Source: Jutongia hominis
Lineage (GTDB): Bacteria > Bacillota > Clostridia > Lachnospirales > Lachnospiraceae
Assembly (NCBI RefSeq): GCF_014384965.1
Contig: NZ_JACRSW010000033.1
Location: 1-56,481, forward strand
Direction of reading: 5' to 3'
DNA: 56,481 bases
Shown here piece by piece: positions 1-7,652 of the stretch; within the stretch, counting starts at the first letter, position 1, and each line of letters opens with the position of its first letter. The position numbers and the translations under genes were made by a program. The notes beneath the pieces were generated by a model. It saw only the letters and a program-made list of their open reading frames with translations, did not search any database and had not been told where the DNA came from.

Positions 1-41
1 GTATGTAGTTTTGAAGGCAGCAGGGAACTGTGCCGGGATAA

Positions 42-113
42 TCCTCGATAGCTCAGTGGTAGAGCGTTCGGCTGTTAACCGAAATGTCGTAGGTTCGAGC
101 CCTACTCGGGGAG
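42..113 (+). tRNA. tRNA-Asn(GTT)
   Basis: A full cloverleaf is readable. The acceptor arms TCCTCGA (42-48) and TCGGGGA (106-112) pair with one T-G wobble, and G113 is the discriminator. The anticodon loop is CTGTTAA, giving anticodon GTT (Asn), and the T-arm carries GGTTCGAGCC. CCA is not encoded. It is the first of three closely spaced tRNAs that probably form one transcript. The 41 bases before it hold nothing I recognise. Confidence 0.96.
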
Positions 114-146
114 TTTATTCAATAAATTGAATATACTATATTTTAT

Positions 147-218
147 GGCTCCATGGTCAAGCGGTTAAGACATCGCCCTTTCACGGCGGTAACACGGGTT
201 CAAATCCCGTTGGAGTCA
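147..218 (+). tRNA. tRNA-Glu(TTC)
   Basis: The acceptor stem GGCTCCA/TGGAGTC closes a standard cloverleaf, with A218 as discriminator. The anticodon stem-loop CGCC-CTTTCAC-GGCG gives anticodon TTC (Glu), and the T-loop is GGTTCAAATCC. CCA is not encoded. It lies 33 bases after tRNA-Asn. Confidence 0.96.
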
Positions 219-230
219 TTTTTACATTAT

Positions 231-301
231 GGCGACTTAGCCAAGTGGTAAGGCATGGGACTGCAACTCCCTGATCATCGGTTCAAATCCGTTAGTCGCC
301 T
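231..301 (+). tRNA. tRNA-Cys(GCA)
   Basis: The acceptor stem GGCGACT pairs with AGTCGCC at 294-300, with T301 as discriminator. The loop CTGCAAC gives anticodon GCA (Cys). It lies 12 bases after tRNA-Glu and is followed at once by a hairpin terminator, so it ends the tRNA transcript. Confidence 0.95.
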
Positions 302-307
302 TAGAGA

Positions 308-336
308 CCTCTATGATTTTATCATAGGGGTTTTTT
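308..336 (+). terminator. Rho-independent terminator of the tRNA cluster
   Basis: CCTCTATGA and TCATAGGGG form a 9-bp stem (one T-G pair) around loop TTTTA, followed by six T (331-336). It closes the Asn-Glu-Cys tRNA transcript before the DMT transporter gene. Confidence 0.9.
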
Positions 337-418
337 CAATATAATGTATTTTATAGGAAAAGATGCGTTGTTTGTAATAGAAGTTTGTAAAAATTGAAAG
401 AGAAAGGACAGGAGTAAG

Positions 419-1357
419 ATGCAAAAAGAACATTTCCTAAAAAAGACAGTTATTGTATGTCTTCTGGCTATGATCTGTTGTGTTCTGTGGGGAAGTGCTT
501 TTCCGGGAATTAAAATCGGCTATAAACTTTGGAATATTGATATAAAAGATATGGCATCTCAGATTGTTTTTGCCGGAGTTCGTTTCTTTTTAGCAGGTGT
601 GCTTACGATTATCATAGGAAGTGTTTTGCAAAGAAATATTTTGTTTCCGCGAAAAGAAAATGTGAAAGCGATTCTTTGTCTTGCCGCATTTCAGACAGTG
701 ATCCAATATCTGTTTTTTTATATTGGGCTGGCTCATACGACTGGTGTAAAGGCTTCTATTTTGACTGCATGTAATGTGTTTTTTGCGATTTTGATCGCTG
801 GTGTTTTTCTCCATCAGGAGAAGCTTAACAAAAGAATTCTGATCGGTTGTCTGCTAGGTTTTCTTGGAGTGATATGTATTAATATGCAGTCAGGAAGTGT
901 AGAGCTTCATTTTATCTGGAACGGAGATGGCTTTATACTGCTTGCAGCGTTATCCTATGCCATTTCCTCAGTCATGATCAAGCAGTATGGAAAGACACAA
1001 AATACTGTACTGCTTAGTGGATATCAATTTATGGCTGGTGGCATTGTTTTGCTGGTGACAGGAATTGTATTGGGCGGACAAATCCAAAATGGACAGAACG
1101 GTGCAATTGCTATTATTTTGTATTTGTCATTTGTATCGGCAATTGCATATTCTTTATGGGGTGTTTTGTTAAAGTATAATCCGATTTCAAAAGTAACTGT
1201 TTTTGGATTTTTTAATCCGATTGCAGGCGTGATCTTGTCTGCATTGCTTTTGCAGGAAAAACAGGATATGGGACTCGGAACATTAATTGCTTTAATTTTA
1301 GTATCTTGTGGGATTTATCTTGTAAACAGGGATTCGGATAAAAAGAAGAAAAAATAG
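419..1357 (+). CDS. EamA-family (DMT superfamily) membrane transporter
   Basis: This 312-residue protein has about ten hydrophobic segments arranged as two EamA repeats, the first opening with CCVLWGSAFPGIKIGY (about residues 20-35) and the second near residue 168 (GDGFILLAALSYAISSVMIK). Drug/metabolite transporters of this family move amino acids, nucleosides or metabolites across the cytoplasmic membrane, usually as exporters; the substrate cannot be read from sequence. The tail is lysine-rich, as expected for a cytoplasmic C-terminus. The start ATG has a good SD (GGACAGGAG) upstream. It follows a terminator, so it is probably transcribed alone. Length is usual for the family. Confidence 0.88.
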   Translation: MQKEHFLKKTVIVCLLAMICCVLWGSAFPGIKIGYKLWNIDIKDMASQIVFAGVRFFLAGVLTIIIGSVLQRNILFPRKENVKAILCLAAFQTVIQYLFFYIGLAHTTGVKASILTACNVFFAILIAGVFLHQEKLNKRILIGCLLGFLGVICINMQSGSVELHFIWNGDGFILLAALSYAISSVMIKQYGKTQNTVLLSGYQFMAGGIVLLVTGIVLGGQIQNGQNGAIAIILYLSFVSAIAYSLWGVLLKYNPISKVTVFGFFNPIAGVILSALLLQEKQDMGLGTLIALILVSCGIYLVNRDSDKKKKK

Positions 1358-1480
1358 ACAGTGACAGCAAAATGTTCTAAAATAGCAGGATGTACAAGAA
1401 TGTATGCTTGAAATATGAAAAAATAAGAGACTTAAAGGTGATAGTCAGATTTTATGTTGTTGTGTTTTTGAAACTGTAAA

Positions 1481-1573
1481 TGAGTTGCGATAAGCAAAAA
1501 TAATCAGTAGATGAATTATGGTAAGTAAAAATGATCAGTAGATGAGTTGTGCTAAGCAAAAATGATCTGAAAA
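1481..1573 (+). repeat. Three tandem copies of a 31-bp repeat
   Basis: Three head-to-tail units of 31 bp start at 1481, 1512 and 1543. All share the frame TGARTT..G.TAAG.AAAAATRATC.G. The array ends just ahead of the ribosome binding site of the next gene. There are no spacers between copies, which rules out a CRISPR. The function is unknown. Confidence 0.85.
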
Positions 1574-1607
1574 ATAGAAAAGCAAAAGCTTGGAAATGGA
1601 GTTGAAC

Positions 1608-2570
1608 ATGAAAAATAGTTATCGTTTTTTTCAAAATAGAGAATGTGAGTATTTTCCATGTCATTCTGTAAAAGATGATACAGATTTTAATTGTCTTTTT
1701 TGCTTTTGCCCGTTATATTGGAAAGAACAGTGTCTTGGTAATCCGGTTTATATTAAAGATGCGAGAGGGCAAAAGATTAAAGATTGTACGAATTGTACGA
1801 TTGTTCACAGACCGGATATGTATGACCGGATCGTGAAAAAGCTCATGGAAACAGATCAGACCTTTTCGATTGATATACGAAGCATTTGGGACACTATCTG
1901 GGAGCGGGTAGCAAGGATGGCATCCTGGGAACAAATGGATCAACAGACATATCGTGAACATAAAGCAGAAGCTACAAGTGGAATGGTCTCTATTTTAGAG
2001 AAAGATAAGACATTATATTCGATCAAAGTTCTTTTGCAGCCATTTGAAAAAGAATGCATACAAGCTGGTTTTTTTATGTTTGGTGAAACCAATATACGAT
2101 GTAACATTTTAGAAAAAATATGCAGAGAACAGATCGTATGCGGTTATTTATATTGTTTTCATGCGCCTGATATACCAATGGGTGAAAAAACATCTTTGTT
2201 AATGCAATATTATATTGAGCTTTTTCAAATTGCCTGTATGGATGTTACAAGAGAGTATGTACAGGAGTATTTGGAAAAGAAACATAGTACGGATAATGCA
2301 TTTTGCAGCCCGTCTTTTGGACCCGGATATTATGGAATGAACATAGATGCTGTCAAGCCATTATTGGATCTGATGAATTCTCAAAAAGCAGGTGTTTCGT
2401 GGAAACAGGATAATATGCAACCGTCTATGAGTATTGCCGGGATTTATCTGGTTAGTGTAGAAAATTTACAAACGATCTGTAAAGATTGTGAAAGCTGTCT
2501 GGGGATGGAGAGTGGCTGCTCATATTGTTATGGACGTAAGCAGGAAATGGATAAAAAGAAAAGAGGCTAA
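1608..2570 (+). CDS. Cysteine-rich small domain protein fused to a methionine-synthase-activation-like domain
   Basis: The ATG at 1608 is chosen because GGAG lies six bases upstream; an in-frame TTG at 1590 has no SD. The product is 320 residues. Residues 1-75 match the cysteine-rich small domain (PF04071 type): CEYFPCH, CLFCFCPLYW and DCTNCTIVHRPD. The C-terminal half resembles the reactivation domain of B12-dependent methionine synthase and related corrinoid-protein activators (SFGPGYYGMN, then MQPSMSIAGIYLV) and ends in a Cys cluster CKDCESCLGMESGCSYC. I infer a role in corrinoid or metal-cofactor handling; no cobalamin gene is nearby to confirm it. It ends 2 bases before mrnC, so the two are probably cotranscribed. 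The N-terminal domain is firm, the C-terminal assignment moderate. Confidence 0.65.
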   Translation: MKNSYRFFQNRECEYFPCHSVKDDTDFNCLFCFCPLYWKEQCLGNPVYIKDARGQKIKDCTNCTIVHRPDMYDRIVKKLMETDQTFSIDIRSIWDTIWERVARMASWEQMDQQTYREHKAEATSGMVSILEKDKTLYSIKVLLQPFEKECIQAGFFMFGETNIRCNILEKICREQIVCGYLYCFHAPDIPMGEKTSLLMQYYIELFQIACMDVTREYVQEYLEKKHSTDNAFCSPSFGPGYYGMNIDAVKPLLDLMNSQKAGVSWKQDNMQPSMSIAGIYLVSVENLQTICKDCESCLGMESGCSYCYGRKQEMDKKKRG

Positions 2571-2572
2571 GT

Positions 2573-3016
2573 ATGGAAAAAGATTTTTTGGGAGATATTG
2601 AGCAATTTTTTGGAGAGTCAAAATTAAAGCCGGAGCAATATTCCGCATTAGGGCTTGCTTATATTGGAGATTGTGTGTATGATCTGATCATACGAACGAT
2701 CGTAATTGACCTTGGAAACGGTAAAGTGAAAAATTTTCATCGGATAACAAGCAGTATTGTAAAAGCAACTTCACAGGCAAAATTGATGAAGGTGATCATG
2801 GAAGATCTTACACAGGAAGAAGAAGCTGTTTATCGTCATGGACGCAATACAAAATCAGCAACATCTGCTAAAAATGCTTCGATTGTCGATTATCGCGTAG
2901 CAACGGGATTTGAAGCATTGATTGGATATTTATATTTGAAACATGAAACGCCACGAGCATTAGAACTTGTAAAAAAGGGACTGGAAAAAGCAGAGTTGCT
3001 TCCGGAAACATTGTAA
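2573..3016 (+). CDS. mrnC: Mini-ribonuclease III
   Basis: This 147-residue protein contains only the RNase III catalytic domain and no dsRNA-binding domain. ALGLAYIGDCVYDL (about residues 25-38) carries the acidic metal-binding motif, and FEALIGYLYL near residue 112 carries the second. MrnC matures 23S rRNA ends in Firmicutes. Gene order mrnC-rlmB-sigH matches the Bacillus/Clostridia arrangement. The start ATG lies 2 bases after the preceding stop, with AAAGAGG overlapping that gene's end as SD. Confidence 0.93.
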   Translation: MEKDFLGDIEQFFGESKLKPEQYSALGLAYIGDCVYDLIIRTIVIDLGNGKVKNFHRITSSIVKATSQAKLMKVIMEDLTQEEEAVYRHGRNTKSATSAKNASIVDYRVATGFEALIGYLYLKHETPRALELVKKGLEKAELLPETL

Positions 3017-3156
3017 TCTACAAAGCTCGTTGAAAATGATTTAAAGAGAATTTGTAAAAAAGTGAATGTGGAAATGAAACGAAGGGGCTGCATGAAATAA
3101 TGAAGTGGGTATCAGCTACATAGAGCAGTTCATAACACTGGGAATAAAGAAGCAGC

Positions 3157-3282
3157 AATCATGATCGGATTATAATAAACTGATAAATAAAGAACAGTAA
3201 TCATGATCGGATTATAATAAACTGATAAATAAAGAACAGTAATCATGATCGGATTATAATAAATTGATAAATAAAGAAAAGA
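3157..3282 (+). repeat. Three tandem copies of a 42-bp repeat
   Basis: Units start at 3157, 3199 and 3241. The first two are identical and the third differs at a few positions near its end. Each contains the self-complementary octamer ATCATGAT. A partial earlier copy (AATAAAGAAGCAGC) precedes the array. It fills the mrnC-rlmB gap (3017-3320), in which no gene or terminator is seen. Confidence 0.92.
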
Positions 3283-3320
3283 AACAACTGAAAATACATT
3301 TTAGAAGACGGAGGATCATT

Positions 3321-4070
3321 ATGAGATATGAAGAATTGACAATAGAAGGAAGAAATGCAGTGTTAGAAGCGTTCCGTTCAGGAAAAACCATTGACAAGGT
3401 TTTTGTTCTTGACGGAAGTCAGGACGGACCGATCCGTACAATCGTCAGAGAAGCAAAGAAAACGGACGCAATCATAAATTTTGTCAAAAAAGAACGTTTG
3501 GATCAAATGTCAGAGACCGGAAAGCATCAGGGCGTGATTGCATATGCAGCTGCTTATGAATATGGAACAGTAGAAGAAATGCTTCAAAGTGCTGAGGAGA
3601 AGCAGGAACCGCCATTTTTGATCTTATTGGACAATATTGAAGATCCACACAATCTGGGCTCTATCTTACGTACCGCCAATCAGGTAGGTGCACATGGTGT
3701 CATTATTCCAAAGCGTAGAGCAGTCGGATTGACAGCTACGGTCGCAAAGGCTTCTGCAGGTGCGATTAATTATACTCCGGTAGCAAAAGTTACCAATCTT
3801 GTAAAAACAATGGATGAACTTAAGAAAAAAGGAATGTGGTTTGTCTGTGGTGATATGGATGGAGATCCCATGTACCAATTGGATCTGACAGGACCGATTG
3901 GTGTTGTTATTGGAAATGAAGGGGATGGAGTGAGCCGTCTTGTCAAAGAAAATTGTGACTTTGTAGCGTCCATTCCAATGTTTGGCGATATTGATTCGCT
4001 CAATGCATCTGTAGCAATGGGTGTGTTATCTTATGAGATCGTAAGACAGAAAATGAAAAAAGCAAAATAA
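3321..4070 (+). CDS. rlmB: 23S rRNA (guanosine-2'-O-)-methyltransferase RlmB-type (SpoU/TrmH family)
   Basis: The ATG at 3321 (MRYEELTIEG) has a strong GGAGG 6-7 bases upstream; a longer in-frame version would start inside the repeat tract. The product is 249 residues: an N-terminal RNA-substrate-binding domain (residues 1-75) and a SPOUT knot domain. Motif 1 is DNIEDPHNLGSILRTANQ (about 102), motif 2 VVIGNEGDGVSRL (about 194), motif 3 IPMFGDIDSLNASVA (about 219). RlmB methylates the 2'-O of G2251 in the peptidyl-transferase loop of 23S rRNA using SAM. The order mrnC-rlmB-sigH is conserved in Firmicutes. Confidence 0.92.
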   Translation: MRYEELTIEGRNAVLEAFRSGKTIDKVFVLDGSQDGPIRTIVREAKKTDAIINFVKKERLDQMSETGKHQGVIAYAAAYEYGTVEEMLQSAEEKQEPPFLILLDNIEDPHNLGSILRTANQVGAHGVIIPKRRAVGLTATVAKASAGAINYTPVAKVTNLVKTMDELKKKGMWFVCGDMDGDPMYQLDLTGPIGVVIGNEGDGVSRLVKENCDFVASIPMFGDIDSLNASVAMGVLSYEIVRQKMKKAK

Positions 4071-4266
4071 GTTTTTGCTGGAAATTTGCAAAAAACGATA
4101 AGTGAAAGCCTTTGATAGCGAGTTGCAAAAAAAGAGGTGCGAAAAAGCCTTTGATAGCGAGTTGCAAGAAAAAGAGGTGCGAAAAAGCCTTTGATAGCGA
4201 CTTGTAAGAATAAGGATGGAGAAAAAAGTCTTTGCTGGGGATTTGTAAGAAAAAAATGAGGGGGAG
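4071..4266 (+). repeat. Five imperfect tandem copies of a 37-41 bp repeat
   Basis: Copies start at 4071, 4108, 4147, 4187 and 4228. The core is GCCTTTGATAGCGAGTTGC followed by an A-rich run and GAGGTGCGAAAAA. The outer copies are more diverged (GTTTTTGCTGG and GTCTTTGCTGGGG). The array starts at the rlmB stop codon and runs to the sigH SD. Unit length varies in the A-runs, which suggests slippage. Confidence 0.85.
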
Positions 4267-4275
4267 AAAGATTCT

Positions 4276-4887
4276 ATGGTGTTGAAGGAAAAGAAAGAAG
4301 AAGAGCTGATCGTATCTGCACAGAATGGAAATGAAGAAGCAATGGCGGTTCTTTTAGAACGTTATAAAAGTTTGGTGCGGGCTTTATCTCGTCCTCTCTT
4401 TTTAATGGACGGAGATCAGGATGATCTGTTACAAGAGGGAATGATCGGCTTATATAAAGCAATCCAGACATTTCAAGATCAAAAAAATGCATCTTTTGAA
4501 ACCTTTGCAACACTTTGTATTAAAAGACAGTTATATAGTGCGATCAAAGCGTCCAACCGGAAAAAAAATATTCCATTAAATTCTTATATTTCCATTGACA
4601 ATGCACAGGATCCAACCAATGCAGAACTTGAGAAAATCTTTGTAACAGATGCAGCACAGGCTATGCGTCAGAAAAGTCCGGAAGATATCATCATAGGACA
4701 GGAAAATGTAGAAAATACGCAAAAAAAGATGTTTATGCATCTGAGTAATATGGAAAAGCAGGTGTTAGAGCTTTTCTTACAGGGATTAACCTATCAGGAA
4801 ATTGCCCAAAAGATGGAGAAGTCTCCAAAAACAATTGATAATGCATTGCAACGCATTAAAAAGAAAGTGGCGAAGAAAAGAAAATAA
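4276..4887 (+). CDS. sigH: RNA polymerase sigma factor SigH (Spo0H-type)
   Basis: This 203-residue sigma-70 protein has region 2 at about residues 20-85 (DQDDLLQEGMIGLYKAIQTF, the core-binding/-10 helix) and region 4 at about 150-200 (LTYQEIAQKMEKSPKTIDN, the -35 HTH). Its position after mrnC and rlmB is the classical place of sigH, which in Bacillus and Clostridia drives early stationary-phase and sporulation genes. The SD is GAGGGGGAG. The NYN-domain gene that sits between rlmB and sigH in Bacillus is absent. I cannot tell from this window whether the organism sporulates. Confidence 0.88.
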   Translation: MVLKEKKEEELIVSAQNGNEEAMAVLLERYKSLVRALSRPLFLMDGDQDDLLQEGMIGLYKAIQTFQDQKNASFETFATLCIKRQLYSAIKASNRKKNIPLNSYISIDNAQDPTNAELEKIFVTDAAQAMRQKSPEDIIIGQENVENTQKKMFMHLSNMEKQVLELFLQGLTYQEIAQKMEKSPKTIDNALQRIKKKVAKKRK

Positions 4888-5003
4888 TAGCAAAACAATA
4901 TCATAATTTGCAGAAAAATTTTTTCTTAGGAGATGTAACCTTTGTTTGCAGAAAAATCTTATATAAACCTGTCAAGCATTTTTGAGAATTCTTATATTAA
5001 GTC

Positions 5004-5032
5004 TTGAAATGTATAACAATATGAGATATAAT
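5004..5032 (+). promoter_or_regulatory. Sigma-A promoter of tRNA-Thr
   Basis: TTGAAA (5004-5009), a 17-base spacer and TATAAT (5027-5032). The predicted start is about 30 bases before the tRNA. Confidence 0.85.
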
Positions 5033-5067
5033 AGCATTTGTGATTGTCGTTTTGGGCAATAAAAATT

Positions 5068-5140
5068 GCTGTCTTGGCGCAGTCGGTAGCGCGTCGCCTT
5101 GGTAAGGCGGAGGTCGGGGGTTCAAGTCCCCTAGACAGCT
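5068..5140 (+). tRNA. tRNA-Thr(GGT)
   Basis: The acceptor stem GCTGTCT pairs with AGACAGC (5133-5139), with T5140 as discriminator. The anticodon loop TTGGTAA gives GGT (Thr). The T-arm is GGGGGTTCAAGTCCCC. CCA is not encoded. A hairpin follows immediately. Confidence 0.95.
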
Positions 5141-5143
5141 TAG

Positions 5144-5177
5144 TAGCGTAGACTTAGGTTTGAGTCTACGCTATTTT
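5144..5177 (+). terminator. Hairpin terminator after tRNA-Thr
   Basis: TAGCGTAGACT pairs with AGTCTACGCTA (11 bp, 8-base loop), followed by TTTT. The T-run is short, so read-through into the amino acid ABC operon is possible. Confidence 0.7.
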
Positions 5178-5219
5178 AGAATGACGCAAAAATATTTCAA
5201 CAGATGGAAGAGGAAGAAA

Positions 5220-6812
5220 ATGCAAAACAGGAAAAAAATTTTTAAGTGCATGCTGTTTGTCTGTGCTCTTTTCGTACTGGCAGGAGTGTTCGGAGGAGTA
5301 GCAGGAAAGGCAAAGGAGAAGAAAACATTTACAGTAGGATTTGATGCAGCATTTCCACCATATGGTTATCAGGATGATAGTGGAGAATATGTTGGTTTTG
5401 ATCTGGATCTGGCACAGGAAGTCTGTAACCGCAGAGGATGGACTTTAAAGAAACAGCCGATTGACTGGGATTCTAAAGACATGGAATTAAAATCCAACAC
5501 GATTGACTGTATCTGGAACGGTTTTACCATGAATGGCCGTGAAGACAAATATACATGGACAGATGCCTATGTAGACAATTCACAGGTTGTATTGGTAAGC
5601 AAGGAAAGTAATATCAAAAAATTATCAGATCTTGCAGGAAAGATCGTCGTTGTGCAGGCAGATTCTTCCGCAAAAGAAGCATTAGTCGGGGATGATGCGA
5701 CAAAAGAGAATAAAGACCTTGCGGCTTCCTTTTCTAAGATGCAGGAAGTAGCGGATTATAACAGTGCGGTTATGAATCTCGAATCAGGTGCAGTCGATGC
5801 GATCTGCATGGATATTGGTGTTGCAAAATACCAGACCGGAAAACATAAATCATTGACGATCCTGGATCAGAAGATTTCTTCAGAAGGATATGGTGTCGGT
5901 TTTTATAAAGGAAATACCAAGCTTCGTGATCAGGTTCAGGAGACATTAAATGAGATGGCAGCCGATGGAACTGTGGATAAGATTGCGCAAAAATATGCAG
6001 ACTATAATCTGCCGGAGTGTGTTTGCATTGGAAAGAACACAGACGTAAAAGAAACAACGTCCGCTCAGAAAGAAAAGGTTTCAAAGAATACAGACAGTGA
6101 TACAGCACAGGAAGAGCATGTCGGTTTTGTCGGTAAGATGAAGCAGGGATTTGCGAATTTCGGAAATATAACAAAACAATTGTGTAAAGGATTTGGTGCA
6201 ACATTGTCGATCTTTTTCCTGACAATGATCATTTCGCTTCCTTTAGGTCTGCTTGTGACCTTTGGAAGAATGACAAAGATTACACCGATCCGCTGGATCA
6301 CAAAAATATATATTTCTATTATGCGTGGTACGCCATTGATGCTTCAGCTTCTGGTTGTATTCTTTGGTCCATATTATCTTTTTGGTATCAAGCTTGCCTC
6401 AACGGTTCCGCATTATCGTTTTATTGCGGTGATCATTGGTTTTTCATTGAATTATGCGGCTTATTTTGCAGAAATCTATCGTAGCGGAATTGAGAGCATT
6501 CCGGCAGGTCAGAGAGAAGCAGCTAAGTTGCTCGGATATACAAGAGGACAGACATTTGCCAAGATCATTCTGCCACAGATGATCAAGAGAGTTATGCCAC
6601 CGGTTACTAATGAGATCATTACTTTAGTAAAAGATACTTCTTTAGCATTTGTATTATCGTATATGGAGATGTTTACAATGGCACAGCAGATTGCTGCAAC
6701 ATTAACAAATGTAATGCCAATCTTTGTAGCGGGTGTATTCTACTATATCTTTAATTATCTGGTAGCATTTGTAATGGAACTGATCGAGAAGAAGTTAAAT
6801 TATTATCAATAA
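5220..6812 (+). CDS. Amino acid ABC transporter: substrate-binding protein and permease fused in one chain
   Basis: The ATG at 5220 has GAGGAAG just upstream; an earlier in-frame TTG lies inside the tRNA terminator and is rejected. The 530-residue product starts with a hydrophobic segment (signal/anchor, about 8-28), then a family 3 solute-binding domain (about 35-270: VGFDAAFPPYGYQD, YVGFDLDLAQEV, TWTDAY), a linker, and a BPD_transp_1 permease (about 315-530) with TMs and the EAA loop ESIPAGQREAAKLLGY. Polar amino acids are the likely substrate class. The ATPase follows 75 bases downstream. Fusion of binding protein to permease is known in Firmicutes but less common than separate genes. Confidence 0.92.
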   Translation: MQNRKKIFKCMLFVCALFVLAGVFGGVAGKAKEKKTFTVGFDAAFPPYGYQDDSGEYVGFDLDLAQEVCNRRGWTLKKQPIDWDSKDMELKSNTIDCIWNGFTMNGREDKYTWTDAYVDNSQVVLVSKESNIKKLSDLAGKIVVVQADSSAKEALVGDDATKENKDLAASFSKMQEVADYNSAVMNLESGAVDAICMDIGVAKYQTGKHKSLTILDQKISSEGYGVGFYKGNTKLRDQVQETLNEMAADGTVDKIAQKYADYNLPECVCIGKNTDVKETTSAQKEKVSKNTDSDTAQEEHVGFVGKMKQGFANFGNITKQLCKGFGATLSIFFLTMIISLPLGLLVTFGRMTKITPIRWITKIYISIMRGTPLMLQLLVVFFGPYYLFGIKLASTVPHYRFIAVIIGFSLNYAAYFAEIYRSGIESIPAGQREAAKLLGYTRGQTFAKIILPQMIKRVMPPVTNEIITLVKDTSLAFVLSYMEMFTMAQQIAATLTNVMPIFVAGVFYYIFNYLVAFVMELIEKKLNYYQ

Positions 6813-6887
6813 AAGTAATCTGGATCGTGTCAGGTGACGTATCAAAACGTAACAAATCAAAAGGCATGTCTAGCTGGGGAGGAAACT

Positions 6888-7610
6888 ATGTCTATATCTG
6901 TTTTAGAAATGAAAAATGTACGAAAAAGCTTTGGTTCGCTCGAAGTTTTAAAAGATATTTCTTTGAATGTAAAAGAAGGAGAGGTTGTTTCAATCTTAGG
7001 ACCATCCGGTTCGGGTAAATCAACATTACTTCGTTGTGCGACACAGCTTGAAACGATGACATCGGGAAATCTTTCTTATATGGGAGAGACGGATCCAAAG
7101 AAAATGATGCCATATTATGGATTGGTATTTCAGAATTTTAATCTGTTTCCACATTATTCTGTGATGAAAAATATTACAGACGCTCCGATTCATACACAAA
7201 AGCGCAATAAAGAAGAAGTCTATCAGCAGGCAGAAGCTTTGCTTAAAAAGCTTGGACTCGAAGGAAAAGAAAATGCATATCCATGCCAGCTTTCAGGTGG
7301 TCAGCAGCAGCGAGTAGCGATTGCAAGAGCTTTGGCGATGAAACCGAAGATGCTTTTCTTTGATGAGCCGACATCCGCTTTGGATCCTGAGCTTACAGCC
7401 GAGATCTTAAAGGTTCTTTTGCAACTTGCTAAAGATAAAATGACAATGGTGATCGTAACACACGAAATTGATTTTGCACGTCATGTATCCGACCGGGTTG
7501 TCTTTATTGATGGTGGAGTGATTGTAGAAGAAGGAAAGCCGGAAGACGTGATCGATCATCCTTCTAATGAAAGAACGCAAAACTTTTTAAAAAAGCTACA
7601 GCGAGGATAA
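6888..7610 (+). CDS. Amino acid ABC transporter, ATP-binding protein
   Basis: The ATG at 6888 (MSISVLEMKNV) has GGGGAGG 5 bases upstream and is preferred over the ATG at 6834. The product is 240 residues. Walker A is GPSGSGKST, the signature is LSGGQQQRVAIARAL, Walker B is LFFDEPTSALDPE, and the H-loop is VTHEIDFA. It is of the GlnQ/HisP class and energises the fused permease encoded upstream. Confidence 0.95.
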   Translation: MSISVLEMKNVRKSFGSLEVLKDISLNVKEGEVVSILGPSGSGKSTLLRCATQLETMTSGNLSYMGETDPKKMMPYYGLVFQNFNLFPHYSVMKNITDAPIHTQKRNKEEVYQQAEALLKKLGLEGKENAYPCQLSGGQQQRVAIARALAMKPKMLFFDEPTSALDPELTAEILKVLLQLAKDKMTMVIVTHEIDFARHVSDRVVFIDGGVIVEEGKPEDVIDHPSNERTQNFLKKLQRG

Positions 7611-7652
7611 AAATTTTGTAAAGTACAGCAAGAAAAAGAAACGGGGAATTTA

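Noticed and set aside
1..41. Possible end of a 5S rRNA gene before tRNA-Asn
   Set aside because: tRNA-Asn often follows rRNA operons in this group, but the 41 bases show no 5S 3' arm that I can match.
3157..4266. Repeat arrays as CRISPR
   Set aside because: Units are directly head to tail with no unique spacers, sequences differ between arrays, and no cas gene is in the window.
5160..5219. TTG start 60 bases upstream for the amino acid ABC fusion protein
   Set aside because: It lies in the tRNA-Thr terminator hairpin, has no SD, and would put a charged stretch before the signal segment; the ATG at 5220 has GAGGAAG.
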